Origin: Scleropages formosus
Lineage: Eukaryota; Chordata; Actinopteri; Osteoglossiformes; Osteoglossidae
Direction: 5' to 3'
Assembly: GCF_900964775.1 (NCBI RefSeq)
Contig: NC_041806.1
Coordinates: forward strand, 23,245,488 to 23,309,487
DNA length: 64,000 bases
This document shows, in pieces, positions 1 through 13,363 of this stretch. Position numbers and translations under genes: made by a program. The number at the start of each line of letters is the position of its first letter. The stretch's first letter is position 1. The notes under the pieces are model-generated. The model was given only the letters and a program-made list of their open reading frames with translations, searched no databases and was not told where the DNA came from.

Positions 1-99
1 CACTCTACCTCTAAGACTGGGCTCAAACTTGGGGGAGGGGGGCCACCAAACTGCACAACAGACACACACAGCCACTGCAAGTAGCCCTTGCCAGGTTAC

Positions 100-3000
100 C
101 TTGCTGACAATGATGTCTGTCGCCTCAAAGTGTCGGCCGTACATCTTCGGGGACTCTCCGGGGATGGGCTCAATCTTCACACACACCTCCTGCCCTTTCT
201 TGGCATTTTCAACACTCTTGTGGTTGATCTCAATGCTGGTCACAATGCCAATGTCCACAAACTGCCAAGCACAAAGTAAGTGATCCACCATGTCTCCAGG
301 CCAGTGTACGCACCACAACTAAATTAATCTAAGCAGTATAAATGTGGCAACCAGCAAGAGGCATGATCACTAAGCTATTTTACATCACTGACACCACTTA
401 AAGAACTGGCACTAATAGGTTTACATAGGTGTGTAAGTCTAGTGTCTGGGTGCATTAGCTCTACATGGTGAGTCTTGTTCCATCTTATAACCGTTACATA
501 TACACGATATGAACATAATATGCCTGACATGATCAATAAATTGACACAGCAGGTTAGTATAAGGGCGGTGGTGGGCAAGGTCTCACCCCTTTGCTCGGCA
601 CACACATGGGAGTTCCCTGATGGAGAATGCCCGCCTCCACAGTCACGCCCATGACGATGGGGTCACGGGAGTTGAAGATGAACTGCGGTAGGATCCGCAG
701 CTTGCAGGGGAACACAGCAACATGCCTGACAGGGTGAAGGGGAAAGAGGAGTGTGTATGAAACCGAAGGAGAGACCTGCACTGCCCTCCTCAATCCAAAG
801 GTGCAAACAATGCTCCCGCTCTCAAATGTACCAGCAATATGCACGTACACACACGCACACAAAATACGCTGTATGGGCTCATTCCGAAATGGAGGTAAAC
901 TTTTGTTACTTAAGGCAGCTGGTAGCATAGTGGTTAGAACTGCTGCCTTTGGACTCGAAGGTTACAGGTTTGAATCCCACCTCCAGCTGTTGTACCTTTG
1001 AGCAAAGTACTTCCCTTAAATTGCTCCAGTAAAATTACCCAGCTGTAAAAACGGGTAAACGATTGTAGATAGTCACTTTGGAGAAAAGAGCCAGATAAAA
1101 CAAACATCTATATAATTTGAACTGAAAACATTCTGGCAGATGCTCGATTTGTTCTCTACGGAATTTCTGACACTGGATGCGGCTTTTGCCCCCCCCCCCA
1201 GCTTCTCCACACACTTGAACTCATCCTGCTTCTGCTTCTTGTAATCCTCCCGGTATTTGGTGAAGGCATCAAACAAGTGGTAGATGATCTCTGCGCTGAA
1301 TATTCGCACACCGAGGCTGTCGGCCAGCTCTTGCGAGTCCCTCTCAATTTTCACGTCGAAGGCCAGGATGACAGCGAACCTACAGGTGGACACGCAGAGT
1401 GCTGATGACCATAACACCGCAACTATACTGCACTTCGTGGAAACAACATAAAAGCAACTTTTATTATTACTGCTGTTCTATTAATACTAAAAAATGTTTT
1501 TTTTGAGGTTGCTGCGCAGTAACTGAGGTTGATCCTTCAGCAACCCCCAATAACAAGACTGTTGACAAGGCAGTAAGGAAAGCGTGAACGCACTGTGGGT
1601 CATGCTCCAGCATCGTCGAAGCCTTCATGACGTCCTTCTTATGGACAGGGCCAATGTTGATCCCGGCATACTGTAACGAAAAACAATTCCATGTAAGCTG
1701 CACACTGGTCAATCTACCTCGATTCGACCACGTGGCATCCTGGGTATGGAGGAGCTGCCAGTGAAATAAGCACCCAGCAACTGTGGAGGACCAAGTGAAG
1801 TCCATAGTAAACAATTTATTTTCCAGTCAGAGGGAACGATGTTACCGTCACTACTAATGCTGAACAGCCAGTTGCAAGCCTGCTTGGAGACCGTCTGAGG
1901 TTTAGAGGGACTTACTGGCACTTTGGAGCTACGCAGGAACTCCAGCAAGGCCTCCAGGGACCCCAGCGTAGAGGCCTGTACGTACACACCCTTTTCCTCC
2001 AGCTTGATGGAGCTCAGCGTCTGCTTCAGCTCCCGCACAAGCTCATCCTGCGCCACACAGAGAGCAGCATGAGAAAGGGCTCCACTAAAGCATGTTGTGA
2101 CACGTCACCCCAAAGATACATGGCGAAGTGTAGAAAGACACGCTAGGACATGCACAGAATAAAAGGAAAAAGTAGAACTGCAGGGAGGCACTGCAGGGTT
2201 TTCCCCTTGCGAAAAACAGAAATCTCGAGACATATGGAGAGCCGGGCAAAGAAAGGAGATGGTGAGCCCACCCGCAGCACTGGAATCTCATCCTCCTTGT
2301 AAGCCACCAGCAGGGGCAGCCCAGCCAGAGCTTTTTCCAGGTCCTTCCCCAGGATCTTCACTCCTTGGGCAGTGGACACCTCCTTGTGCTTCTCATACGG
2401 GTTCTGTTAATGCAGAGGTGCACGCTTTGCTCACACTGGTCTTCATCCACCCGTCACTCCTCACCAAACAATCCCCACTCTGCTACCTTAACACGCAGCT
2501 CCTTGAGAGGTGGGGGCAGCAGAAGCCCCCTGATCTGTGTGACGATGGGTCCCTCCACACCAGGGACGATGATTGTCTCTCCTTCACGTAGGCAGCCATT
2601 GATCAAGATCACATCTATTGTGGTACCCATGCCTGGAAGAGCCTTCACCTGTTGGGGAACGGAGGAACGACTGTTCGTGATGTAAACACAAGCCTGTGGT
2701 AGAGTTATTCAGCACCTGTCAAAAAAATTTAACTTCTTTCTTTAAACAATGATGGGCAAATAAAGTAATTTTGGAAATGAAATTAATATTTCAAACAGTA
2801 AATTTTCAGTACTCACTTCCATGACCTGGGCCCGGAGCTCGTCGCAGTGGGCCAGCCGCCTTGTCAGCATACTCTGGGTCAGCTCCACCAGCAGGGAGAT
2901 CAGGTTGCCCATGCCATCGCCCGAGTGTGCTGAGGTGGGCACCAGAGAGACAAAGGTCCGTGGGTCCTTGTTCTCATAGAAGAGTGCTGCATTCAATCCC

Positions 3001-6000
3001 TGAAAGGTAAGCAGGAGCAGGGGGTTGCTGTCGTACAAAGAACGCATATGACACAAGAGCCATAACATGCAGGTGGAAGTTTCCAGGAACCCTCATCTCA
3101 AGGTAGAGATTCGGTTTTGGACCGGGGGAGGGGGTCCACTCACCTGCTGGGCAAACTCCAAAATAACCGCTTTGGCTCGCTCATCAAACTCGTCTTTGGT
3201 GTTCTTCTTCTGCTTCTTCAGGGTGGCCACCACATCCATGTCTGGGCTCTTCTTCCAGTCATACAGGCGGTCAATCTGAAAAGAGTCAGGAAGTGGAAAA
3301 GTTAGCCAACAGCTAAAAAAAAAAAAAAAACAGCTCCGTAATTTGTTGTTCGGTTAGCAGGATTTATATTTCTTTCAGAAACTGAGAACAAAAAAAAACA
3401 AAACAAACCTCAACAATGGCATATGGGCAATTTTTATGTGTTAAAAATACCAAATTTTAGCTCTGAACCATCAGTAACATCACAGGTACACAGGATCAGA
3501 CCTGTGCACTGAAAAGATGAAACAGCAGCTGTATAAATTCATTTTGTGAATATTAAAGCACCTATATTTTAGAGGAAATGGGGCAGCGATGTGCATGGTT
3601 TCCCCACCTTGTTGAGTGCCACAATGAAGGGACACTTCTTTTCTTTCAGCAGGTTGATGGACTCCAGTGTCTGGGGCTCCAGGCCGTGCATGATGTCCAC
3701 CACCAGGATAGCAATGTCACACAGCGAGCTGCCTCTGTTCCTTAGGTTACTGCGGTGGAGGGATGGGGATGAGTAGAGGTACAGTCAGAGTGGTCCAGCG
3801 TGTTCTTCTCCTCTACATACATGTCTTTAGAGGAACACACATACACCATACCTGAAGGACTCATGTCCTGGAGTGTCAATGATCAGCATCCCTGGGATCT
3901 TGATATTCTCCCTGTCAAACTGAACACACAGCGTTCACCTCATGTTTCGGCAAACACAGAACTCAAGCATGCGTGCGCGTGTGTCTGCATGATGCACGCC
4001 ACTCACATTTTTCACCATCTTGGTCTGCTCAATGATAGTCTCGAGGGGAACGTTTGTTGCACCAATCTGCTGCGTGATTCCTCCTGCTTCGCCATCCTGC
4101 ACGTGTGTGTGTCGTAGCTGTTGGAGAGGGGAAGCAAGACGGTAGGATTATACCCAACACACAGAAAGAGGGGGAAACAGGAACATGACACAAAATCTGC
4201 AGGGGAGGGGGGGGGGGGGGAAAGACGATTCCAGCCTCGTCGTATTCGGTGTTCACCTTATCCAGGATTTTAGTCTTTCCTGTGTCGACATGGCCCAGAA
4301 CACACACTACTGGTGACCGCGGTTTGTCCACATTGATGTTCTTCAGGTTTTCTTCTCGTCGTTTCTTAAAATAATTAATAAAATCAATAAGTAAAAGCCT
4401 GCCCTTCACAAGGATTTAGCGTGAACATGGTTAATAACCCCCAAACGACTCAGTCACCTGCAACATTCAACTATGAGAACATTATGTGACAAAGAGAAAA
4501 GTCTGTCTTTGTGCCTGGGATCCATCTGATGAGTGCACACACAAGGCAAAGCACTTTCTACTTTATTCTAACTTCCATAATATGCTCTATATACAGTTTA
4601 CAAACCTTCCGTTTGTTATTCTCACCTGTATTTCTCACACACGCATTTCCAGTAGTGCGACAAGTGGATTTACCCAAGATTCAGTGGTCTTGTAAAATTC
4701 TGATTAATGTTATGCTGGCAGATGACGAATTACGGAAATTTAAATGATTGTGACACACTGACCTTGACTTGACTAACAAAGGTATAAGTCTATTTAACTG
4801 CTCTTCTGGCTCATTTCTGGTTGATGATTGAGGAAAGGATTCAAACATCCTTTGAGAACGACTTATTTCTTCGTGTACGTGTTAACAATTACTCCAGCTA
4901 TTTGTTTTTGTCATTTTCCACTATAAATAAAATCGGATGCGGGTTGTTGCTCGTCAATTCCGTAACACACCCCCACAGCCAAAATTCTATATTAGAGTCA
5001 ACTTGTCAGCTACCCTCTCCTTCAGGATGAATTGACAAATATGGATGTGGATGCTTCTGCCACCCTGCAGGACAAGCTGTGGGTGGCAACTCTGTACCTC
5101 AATGCGCCGCTTGGCCCTGTCATACAGCCTCTCTTCCTTGGTCCTGCCATCGTCATCCTCGCTCTCACTGCTGGACTCTGAGCTTGGCTCCCTCCCAACC
5201 TTCTTCTTGCCAGGCAGTTGTATCTCCTTCTTCTCCTCTTCCTGTTCTTCCTCCTGGCTCTCATCATCATCTTCCTCATCTTCATCATCCTCATCCTCAT
5301 CATCCTCCTCATCATCATCTTCGTCTTCCTCCTCCTCACTGCCTTCATCCTCTTCTTCTGGCTGCGTATGTTTCTGCTGAGGTGTCTCCTTGACCTCAAT
5401 GTGGACCTTCTTCATCTCTGTGGAGGAATAGCAAATTCAGCAAATGCTGGCAAACCCTAAAGATGTACTTTTTTTTTTTTTTTTTTTTAAAAAACTTGTT
5501 TTCTTTATCTGACCTTACAGGTGAGCATTTCTCTCTACAGGTAAGTTCAGCTTTAAGATGCTTCAACAGTTCTCCCTAAATATGATTTTCTTTTTATGTC
5601 AAGTCTGAAATAAGAGTATTGTGTTTAGCTTCTTTTCTTTTTTTTTTTTTTTTAAAAAAAACTTACAATTTTTTCTGGAACATCCATGCTGTCTGAAATA
5701 GTTCCATGCAATGAGGAAGTGAGGCAACTTTAGTCTCTTTTGCTTTGATGGAGGATCTAAGAGTTTGCCTGTAATCCTGCATGAGTGAATGAAGGAACCC
5801 AAACCTACCCTTTTCCTCGTCACTGGCCATAGCCTCCCAGTCGTCCAGATCATCGGCCATCTCCATCTTCTCCTCTGTCACTGAGAGAAAGAGAGGAAAG
5901 ACAAGAGTTACAAAGAGAAGAGTTGACCGCAAAACAATAACCTATAAATCTTAAAAAGACAAATATATTATTGTAGCAGCTGACAGCAACAGTCCAAGAC

Positions 6001-9000
6001 ATTCCTACAAAGCCTCATTTTACACATTCTGCAAACTACTGTATACATGAAAACACCCACTGCTCACAAAACAAGGTTAATTTGTTCAGTGAATCCACCA
6101 CACTGGGAAAATGCCTGTTATGAGGCAATCAAAACTTGTAATGAGGGGATTACTTTCCAGATGAAATTGTCACTAATTTAAATTAAATTCCAAAATAGGT
6201 GCATTTATGAATGACAATAACATTGTGTTCTTTAGAACAAAATGATCATTTCTAGATGTCTTTTAATCAATCAATCAATCAATTGCTGGATATCCTCCGT
6301 ATTTTCATAAGCCATTGTAGGAGTTTTTGTTGTATGGGATCCCATTATATGAAGCCTAAGTGCATTTGCAATTTTTGCATTGTATTAAGGGGTCAACAGT
6401 TGGTTCTCACACAACCATCCTCTCTTAATCCTGCCCACAGTGACTGGGAAGGGAACACCCACCTGGCTCCTCTTTTGGAGTCTCCACCTCAACCTCGCTT
6501 ATGATTGGCTCAAGTGTCTCAGATGTAGGCGAGGTCACCTCTGAGGTTTCTAGGCAAGGAATGCAAGTATTCACAACATTGCAGCTTTTGATTTTTCAGA
6601 CTGCAACAGGCTAATGATCCATAATTGGTCATGACTTTATATCAGGTTTCACAGCTAAGGGTCAAGAGGTCACAGACATAGTCCAAGAGGTCACAGAGAT
6701 CTCACCTTCTGGACTGTGTGCTGTTGGCTTCTTTCTCCTCTTGTCTGAGTAGACTGGCTTCTTTTTTGGCAAGGAATCTTTGGATGGCACTTCAACACCT
6801 GCAACACATCAGCACAGAGCTTTGAGAAACGTTCCCCGTTGCGCTGTCACTACATCGTCCCTGACCACGGCAGGCAGTTCTACTCTTCATGAACACAACT
6901 CAAACTGGTAATCTAAGGTTTCGTATGCTGTCCCTTCACACAGCCCGTACTTACTCACCAACCCCTCCAAATCCAACCCACCTTGAGCTTGCAGCAGTTT
7001 CAGTGTGGCTTCAGCCCTTGCTCTGGCCTCTCTTTGGGCCTTGGTCAGGAGCTTGCCTTCCTTCTTCAACCGCTCCTTTCGCTCCTTCTCCTTCTGCTTC
7101 TTCTTTTCCTTTCGCTCCTGTTCCAAGCGCTCCTACAGAAGCACAGTATTTTAGCACCAGGGTATTCTTACAGTTGCTTTCATTGCTGATTCAAAGAGCT
7201 CCCACTGGCTGGCCTGTTCCATATTTAGTGGTCTCAGTTCTGAATGGCTCACCTTCTCTAGTCTTTGAGCCTCCAGCTCCTCTAGCCGCCGCTGCCGCTC
7301 CGCTTCCTCCTGTCTGGCTCTCTCCTCCTCCTCCTTCATGCGAGCCAGGGCCTCCTGCATGGCCCTCACTGTGGCCTTGCTTGGCCCCTTCTTTTTCTTC
7401 TCCTCTTCCTTTTCCACTTTCTTCTTTTTCTTGTCCTTTTTTTTCTTGTCCCCTTCAGCATCCTCTGTGGCAAGGTAAAAACAATGTGGCATGTTAACAT
7501 GTCATCAACATCCATTTCACCAATATTGAAGTTAAGTTTAAACAAAACCTAATTTACACAGAATGAAAGCACAGAAACAAACGCACCCTCATCACCATCT
7601 TGCTCATCAACAGTGGCAGCCTCTAGACTTTTGGATTCTGCTGGGGGAGTGGGTGCAGACTCCTTCTTCTTAGAAGGTTCTTTCTTGGGCACCGTCTCCA
7701 AGGTTGACTTTTTGTCCTTTTCGTCTGTTTTTTCTTTTAGCTTCCGAAGTTTGGCTTTCTCCTCTTCCTTCTTCTTGCGTTCCCGATCTTTTTTCTCTGC
7801 TTTTTTCTGGGCAGCTGTCTTTATCTTGAAGGTTCCCTCATCCTCGTCACCCCCATCTTCTTCCCCAGCACTTTCAGACTTTCCCCTTCCCTTCTGGTTC
7901 TTCCCAGGTTTGGCCTTCTGTTGGGACTGAGATGAGTCATCATCTGAATCATTACCACCAACACCCCCATCTTTCCTTGCACTATCTGTGCCATCCTCCT
8001 CAGAATCTGACAGCTCCTTCCTGGCCCCCTTCTTGGTCCCCTTGCCTTTCTTCTTGGACCTGGGGTCATCATCCTCAGAGTCGGAAGGAGCAATTTGAGG
8101 GGCCACTGTCACCTTGCTCTTCTGGCTGCTGCCATTCCCTGGGTCATCCTTATTTGTATCTTCCTCACCATCTTCATCATCCAAGCTAGCCTTCTTCCCT
8201 TTGCGCATCTTCTTTTTCTCAGCCTTAGTAGGGCCCTGCTCAGCTTCTGCTTCATCTGCAGCCTCAGCTTGCTGTTCAAATGAAGGAAGACAACGGAGAA
8301 GGTCACAATAGAACAACCAAGAAAATACCAGAAAGTATCTTGCACTGGGAAACATGGAATATCAGATCAGTGAAAATCTGTCCTCAGAAGCCATGCCAAA
8401 TCCCAGAATAAAACACATATGGATGAACCAGCCATGTGACTACATCTTAAAATAATGTCAATTTCATATTATAACTGTATTTATCTGGGCGATGAAATCC
8501 ACAATAGCAGTGCTCCTAGGTCCATGTAGCAGCAGGAAAGCCCCGTGGTCATACCTTGCCTGAAGCTGGCTCTTTGCTAGTCTTTGTGCCTTGGTTTTCT
8601 AAAGAAAGTTCCTCCAGTTCTTTCAGGATGTCATCCTCACTGTAAAAAGACAAAACAAAGAATCCAGAGTGAGGGATATTCCTTAGGTTGAGGGTTACTT
8701 GGGTGATTGGGAGTACCAAGAAAGGGAAAGGTGTGACTTACTCAAACTCCTCTTTCCTTGCACCTTTCTTCTTCTTCCCCTTCCCTTTAGCCTGCTCCTT
8801 GGCAGCACCTGCACCCTCAATTTCTGCAGCTAGGGCATCGATGTCAATGCCATCATCTTTGGCACTAGGAGACACAGTTGTACGAGATCAGTACATTTTA
8901 ATTTCAGAAGATCATTAACTGTTGCTAATTTTAAAAGATGACACTATGACCTCCCTGTGAGTTTTGTCATGTCGGAAATATTAGTCGTGCCTTGTCAGGT

Positions 9001-12000
9001 ATTAAGAGTTTGCAACTGTGTAAACACTGCTATTTGTCATTTTCATGGTATTTGTCAGTTCTACACACCCGGCAATCCAATCAGCGAAGACAACAGAAGG
9101 TGCGGATTGACCATAGATTGTTATAAAGAACCAGAATTTTGTGGCTTGTGCCACAAAATTATTTCATTATTAGCCACGTGAAACCAGGGACAATCCTATA
9201 ATCCAACAATCTGATTGTTTTGGCACCGAATAATGTTCAAATTAAAAATGAGACCTAAAACAGACTCACAGTAACAGACTGCACTGAAAAATGAAAGGGG
9301 TCAAAATATCAACTTCAAGAGTGAGAGGTTCACACACACACATGCAATTTTAATGTCTACATTTTTTTTTTTTTTGGGAATTTTAAAAAACCAAAGTTAT
9401 TCTATTTATTCTGTTACAATGCAGATCTGTGACAGTTCTAGTTATAAAATGCAGCAGTTGTCAGAGCAAAATGTCCTCTTTATTGACTGTCTCAGACCCT
9501 CTGATGCCTGGGGTTCAGGACCCTGACAGAAGAATACTTGGTAAAAAGGAATTGGAGATGATATGCATGTGACCCAAATGTGTTGTAGAGAACAGTTCCT
9601 CAACATACTCTTATCAGCTTGTGCACTTATGCTGCCCCAGCAGCCTCCAGGAACCAGACACTGGTGGGGTTTTATTTTGACAGAATTCAGCCATCTCTCT
9701 CAATTGTGAGGCTGAAGAACGTCAGAAAAGCTACCATACAACATGGCAATTGAGGACCACGACTGTTAGCCTCTATATAAACATACACACACTCATTCTG
9801 CAGATAGACTAGCAACCCTGATATTAAAAAAAAAAAAAACACATCTGGCATTACAGACAACACAGAACTAAAAGCAGTCAAGGTTTTCCCTTGTGAGACA
9901 AGAACTTCACTGATAGGAGCACAAGTTAAAGAACAAGCCAGAAATCAGCAACCACAGAGGAAGAATGAGTTATGGTGATTTACCTGCAGTGGCTCTGAAG
10001 GCAGGGAAGAACAACCTGCATCTACGCAACCTTTTTTAAAGACTAGGCCTTGCTGGGGAGGGGGTCCCCCATTGCACACTGGTCATGTCAGCAGCAGTGG
10101 CCAGAAGCCCAGGGGTGGTGCACAAACATGCCAACCTCAACACAATGATGGATGACTGGAAGATGAGGAGTCCAAGGCAACCCCCCGGTTGACCTCATTT
10201 GTTGCCTGTCTGTTGATAAGATCAGGCAAGGTTTCCATTCCCTCTATCTGTGTCACTAGGTTATGGGAAACTACCTACTAACTACACATTCTTCAACATT
10301 TTTCATCTATATTGTACTTCTGATGTAGGAAAAAGCCCTAAAAACCAAGGTCAGAAGTAACACAAATAAAGTAGCTTTTATTATTTCCAATAACACCTTC
10401 ATCAAAACTGAATTTATACACTAAATATACATTTAGAGTTTATATGTGCTCGCTAGGTTCACATGATTTTCCTCTCACTGTGTGAAGATGTGTTTAAGGT
10501 GAAGTGGAGACTTTAAATTATCTATACTGTGTGTGTAAGAGAATGAGTGTGTGATTGCCCTGCGATGGGCCTGAATCCCATCCAGGGGAATAACTTTCTC
10601 ATACCCTGTGTTTATTTTTAACATTTTAATTACCAATAAATACAAAACAAAGCTCTGCAATTCATGTTGGAGAAAAGCATCAACAGTGTATGATACATAT
10701 AAGGTGAAGCGATTCTCCACACCACCACACATTCTCAGTGTGCGATTATGGCTCTACGCTACTTGCTGGCACTCATACGAGGGCTTACCGTGATGCGTAC
10801 CCTGATTCTTACCATGGGAATGGTTCGGTTGGCTCAAAAGTAATTAACTTGCCCGCTGACTCCTCGAAGCACTAACTCCCTTTTATCTGTTAAGTATCGG
10901 GCCACTAAATTTAGTGCTCAAGATTTATATAATTGGACTTGTGTGAGAGGAGGATGGAGAAACACAGCTAGTACTTGCAAAGAATGTGAGAGAGAGTGTG
11001 CACGGCACAGGGAGGCCTACATGGATTTGCGGTATTGGAAGGAACTCAAAACCACAAAAGCCCAACGCGAACCCCACCTCAAACGCAAAACTAAAGTCCG
11101 AATCCAAAATTATGTGCCCGCGTCCACCACAAACCGATCCTTCTGAAGTCTGATTTTCGAACGCTGATTTATACTGCTTCGGCTGTTTGAAACAATTCAA
11201 ATGTTGATGAACCTGGCAGCCTTACAGCAAGTCAACCACGGCATAATAATGGTACAAGGCGCAACTGCGCATCCATGCGGCCAGTTCACACTGTGGAGAA
11301 AGGCAGAATGACAGCATGCGGTGTATCGGTGAGAGCTGCTGCCTTGAACCCCAAGGACTCGGGTTCAAAACCCACCTCTTATTGCAGTACAACTGATCTA
11401 GGAAATTATCCTGAACTGATAAGGTAAAGAATTATTCAGCTGTATATATGGGTGAATCACTTGTAAGTAGCTTAACGCTTAACATGTCCATTAAAAGTCA
11501 GCAAAGTATCTGCTTTGGGAAGGTGTGTCAATTTGAGAGAATCAGCTGAATAAATGAATGAATGAATGAATGAAAGAGAAGCTTTGAAAACAACAAATAA
11601 ATTAAGTGATGGTAAACATCTAGCAATAATCAAGGTAACACCTGACTGCCGTTTACACTCTGGTGACGTGTAAACATCCGACACACAGGGGGCACCTAAA
11701 CTGGAGGGACAAAACTGCATTTTAAACCAGACAGACACAACACAACACACTTTGCAAGGTTATTACCAGCTCCATGGTAAAGTGGAAAATTAAACAAACA
11801 CTTGTATAAGTAGTATAAACACTTTGTTATAGAACCGATATTTAATTTTTTAAAAAAAGAGGCAACAAAGAGAGAAAAAACAACTAGACACACACACTAT
11901 AACTGTCATTCGACAAGCAAGGGGAGGGATCCTTCTGGATTAGCAGCTTCTCATGGATCAATGGGAGCAGTGAACACATACTCAGAAACACACAATCACA

Positions 12001-12598
12001 CGCTGAGAGAGAGAGGGGAGCGCGAGCGCGCGCGCGCGCACACACATACACACACACAATTCAGGCGGCTCTCGCGCACACAATGAAAAAGTGATGATGT
12101 TGCTGAGCGATGAAGCGCCACTAAACAACCAGCCGATCGTCCCAATAACCATCTGAATCTCCCATCGCCGGCACGTTTCAAGCTTCTTCATCAACTAGGC
12201 TCCGTGAGCGCGTGTCGTGACGTGTGTGTGTGTGTTTAAAAGGCCACACACTGTGTGTCACTTCCAACAGGTTGCACACAGACGCCCGGGTCATGGCCCG
12301 GTTAACGGCTGTGCGGCTGTCCATGTGGCCGATTGCCAAGGAAGGAGACACTGTCAGTTATTACTGTAAAACCGAGACGCGAGGCGTGAGCACCGTCACG
12401 AGCAGCTGGTCCGCGTGCAGGCCTCGCGCGCGCACACGCCACGGCGGGCAGCTAGCTAGCCGCTAGGCTACAGCTACCTCAGCCCACAGTGGTTTTGCAA
12501 CAGCAAGGGACAGCACAAGTAACCAGGAATCCATTGTTGTAACAGATCCCAGAGGAAGCCGTTTACCTGTCCTCGCCTTTTTTCTGCCTCTTCCCCAT
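100..12598 (-). CDS. eif5b: Eukaryotic translation initiation factor 5B (3' end beyond window)
   Basis: This is the ribosome-dependent GTPase that joins the 60S subunit to the 48S complex in the cytosol. Coding exons in gene order: 12598-12567, 8864-8742, 8639-8555, 8271-7587, 7464-7253, 7132-6982, 6798-6706, 6549-6463, 5880-5809, 5417-5098, 4364-4257, 4117-4007, 3919-3852, 3749-3608, 3275-3144, 2999-2817, 2648-2487, 2403-2272, 2047-1916, 1670-1594, 1379-1215, 725-587, 261-100. All phases join, giving about 1191 residues; the final roughly 36 residues (ISRQSIDALK... in human) lie off the left edge. The start [10 protein letters not shown] matches the family N-terminus. A lysine/glutamate-rich and very acidic N-terminal half is followed by the G domain: G1 GHVDTGKT (exon 4364-4257), G3 DTPGHE (3919-3852) and G4 NKID across the 3608/3275 junction. 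Domains II to IV follow ([20 protein letters not shown]). I see no defect. Identification is from recalled human protein. Confidence 0.97.
914..1095 (+). mobile_element. tRNA-derived SINE, family A (intron of EIF5B)
   Basis: The head reads ggtagcatagtggttagaac followed by a B-box-like ggtttgaatcccacc, which is a pol III promoter of tRNA type. The body carries the phrases gctccagtaaaattaccc and gctgtaaaaacgggtaaac, and the tail ends in agtcactttggagaaaag. The same modules recur at 11310, 14075, 20175 and, reversed, at 39880. It sits in the 490-base intron between EIF5B exons 1379-1215 and 725-587, opposite to the gene. Confidence 0.8.
9135..9160. repeat. Perfect 11-bp inverted repeat, 4-base loop
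   Basis: The arms aattttgtggc and gccacaaaatt are exact reverse complements separated by ttgt. The stem is too short for a microRNA precursor. It may be the middle of a small palindromic repeat or chance. Confidence 0.6.
10545..10615 (+). repeat. Fragment of a dispersed fish repeat
   Basis: The phrase gattgccctgcgatgggcct followed by gaatcccatccagggg resembles the 3' part of a widespread teleost short repeat. A related piece follows the (TG)n at 61262. Only this fragment is recognisable. Confidence 0.45.
11310..11575 (+). mobile_element. tRNA-derived SINE, family A (EIF5B intron 1)
   Basis: Contains gagagctgctgccttgaacc, a B-box-like gggttcaaaacccacc, a body with gctgtatatatgggtgaatc, and ends in a short (gaat)n run. 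It is more diverged than the copy at 914, with changes in the conserved tail. Confidence 0.7.
12018..12058. repeat. Alternating purine-pyrimidine (GC/CA)n run
   Basis: A (GC)n stretch passes directly into (CA)n with one tacaca interruption. Such alternation favours left-handed Z-DNA under negative supercoiling. It lies 0.5 kb inside EIF5B from its start codon. Confidence 0.75.
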
Positions 12599-12790
12599 TC
12601 TCCCAGTGCGGTAAATTCAATGGTCAGTTCCGGCTCGCTGATCACCGCCGACGTTCCCTCCTCAGCAGCACATATGGTCGCGTCAAGCGTGAGCACAGGG
12701 TCCGGCGCGAAGAGATGATGTCACAGTACGTCAGAGAGCTGCTGCGCGAGCTGTCACGTTGTGGCGCGTTAATTGCTTTAGTTCTGGCAA
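12599..12790 (-). promoter_or_regulatory. Putative EIF5B 5' UTR and promoter
   Basis: CpG-rich sequence directly upstream of the EIF5B start codon, with CRE/ATF-like half sites (gatgtcac and acgtcag, 12717-12735) and several CGCG steps, but no clear TATA box. This fits a housekeeping promoter. The transcription start cannot be placed from sequence. TXNDC9 faces away about 2 kb further on, as in the head-to-head arrangement of human EIF5B and TXNDC9. Confidence 0.4.
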
Positions 12791-13363
12791 AAAAAAAAAA
12801 ACACATATAAGCCTAACAAGTACTCAAAGTGCAGATGCATGTAAAAGACGTCTACAATACACCATAAAGTATACATATTCTTCATTGTTTTAAAACTACA
12901 TGTAAGGAACAAATTTGCCTCTCTGGTATAAGTTTTTTCCCCTAACAAAATAACATTCTTCGGAGTGGGGTGCATGAAAGTGAATGTAGATAATTATGAC
13001 AAGTCTCATCGCGATGAATCTTGTAGTCGGAAACGTGGCGCCCAAAAAATAACGTAGTTTCAGTGGGTTCAAGAGGAGGGCTGTGGTTCCCTTCAGGTTT
13101 GCATTCAAATCAGTGCTTTAAAAACAATTATCCGCGGAAGTGGTCTTCCCGTTAGTAATACAGTAAAAGATAGCAATGTATTTGTTTATCACTTTACAAA
13201 ATGTTTTGATATGGAGCTTTGTAATTGTGCAGCTTGGTCTAGTGGAGACGATGTGAACTTAGCGTTACATTAGAAGAATTCTATCACGAGCACAGTACCA
13301 TGCATGCATGATTCAGGGATCATACCATGACCGTCCACCATAGTAAAACATTTAATTTTGGAT
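12791..13363. other. Intergenic stretch without recognisable genes
   Basis: AT-rich sequence between EIF5B and the LTR-like repeat. It has a short poly-A tract at 12789-12801 and no reading frame with recognisable similarity. Confidence 0.6.

Larger units (their letters stand above)
8865..12566 (-). other. EIF5B intron 1, repeat-bearing
   Basis: This 3.7 kb intron separates the 11-residue first coding exon from the rest. It holds a short perfect hairpin (9135-9160), two poly-T/A tracts (about 9361-9375 and 9826-9839), a fragment of a common fish repeat (about 10545-10615), a SINE copy (about 11310-11575) and an alternating purine-pyrimidine run (about 12018-12058). The roughly 350 bases next to exon 1 are CpG-rich and probably belong to the promoter region. 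I see no gene inside. Confidence 0.8.

Noticed and set aside
4486-5030. Small frames between EIF5B exons 5098 and 4364
   Set aside because: This is AT-rich intron with no similarity to EIF5B or other proteins; the flanking exons join directly in phase.
5045-5460. Serine- and leucine-rich plus-strand frames that look like membrane or low-complexity proteins
   Set aside because: They are reverse readings of the GAG/GAT repeats encoding the acidic tract of EIF5B.
6889-7497. 202-codon proline/serine-rich plus-strand frame
   Set aside because: It is antisense to two lysine/glutamate-rich EIF5B exons and the short intron between them.
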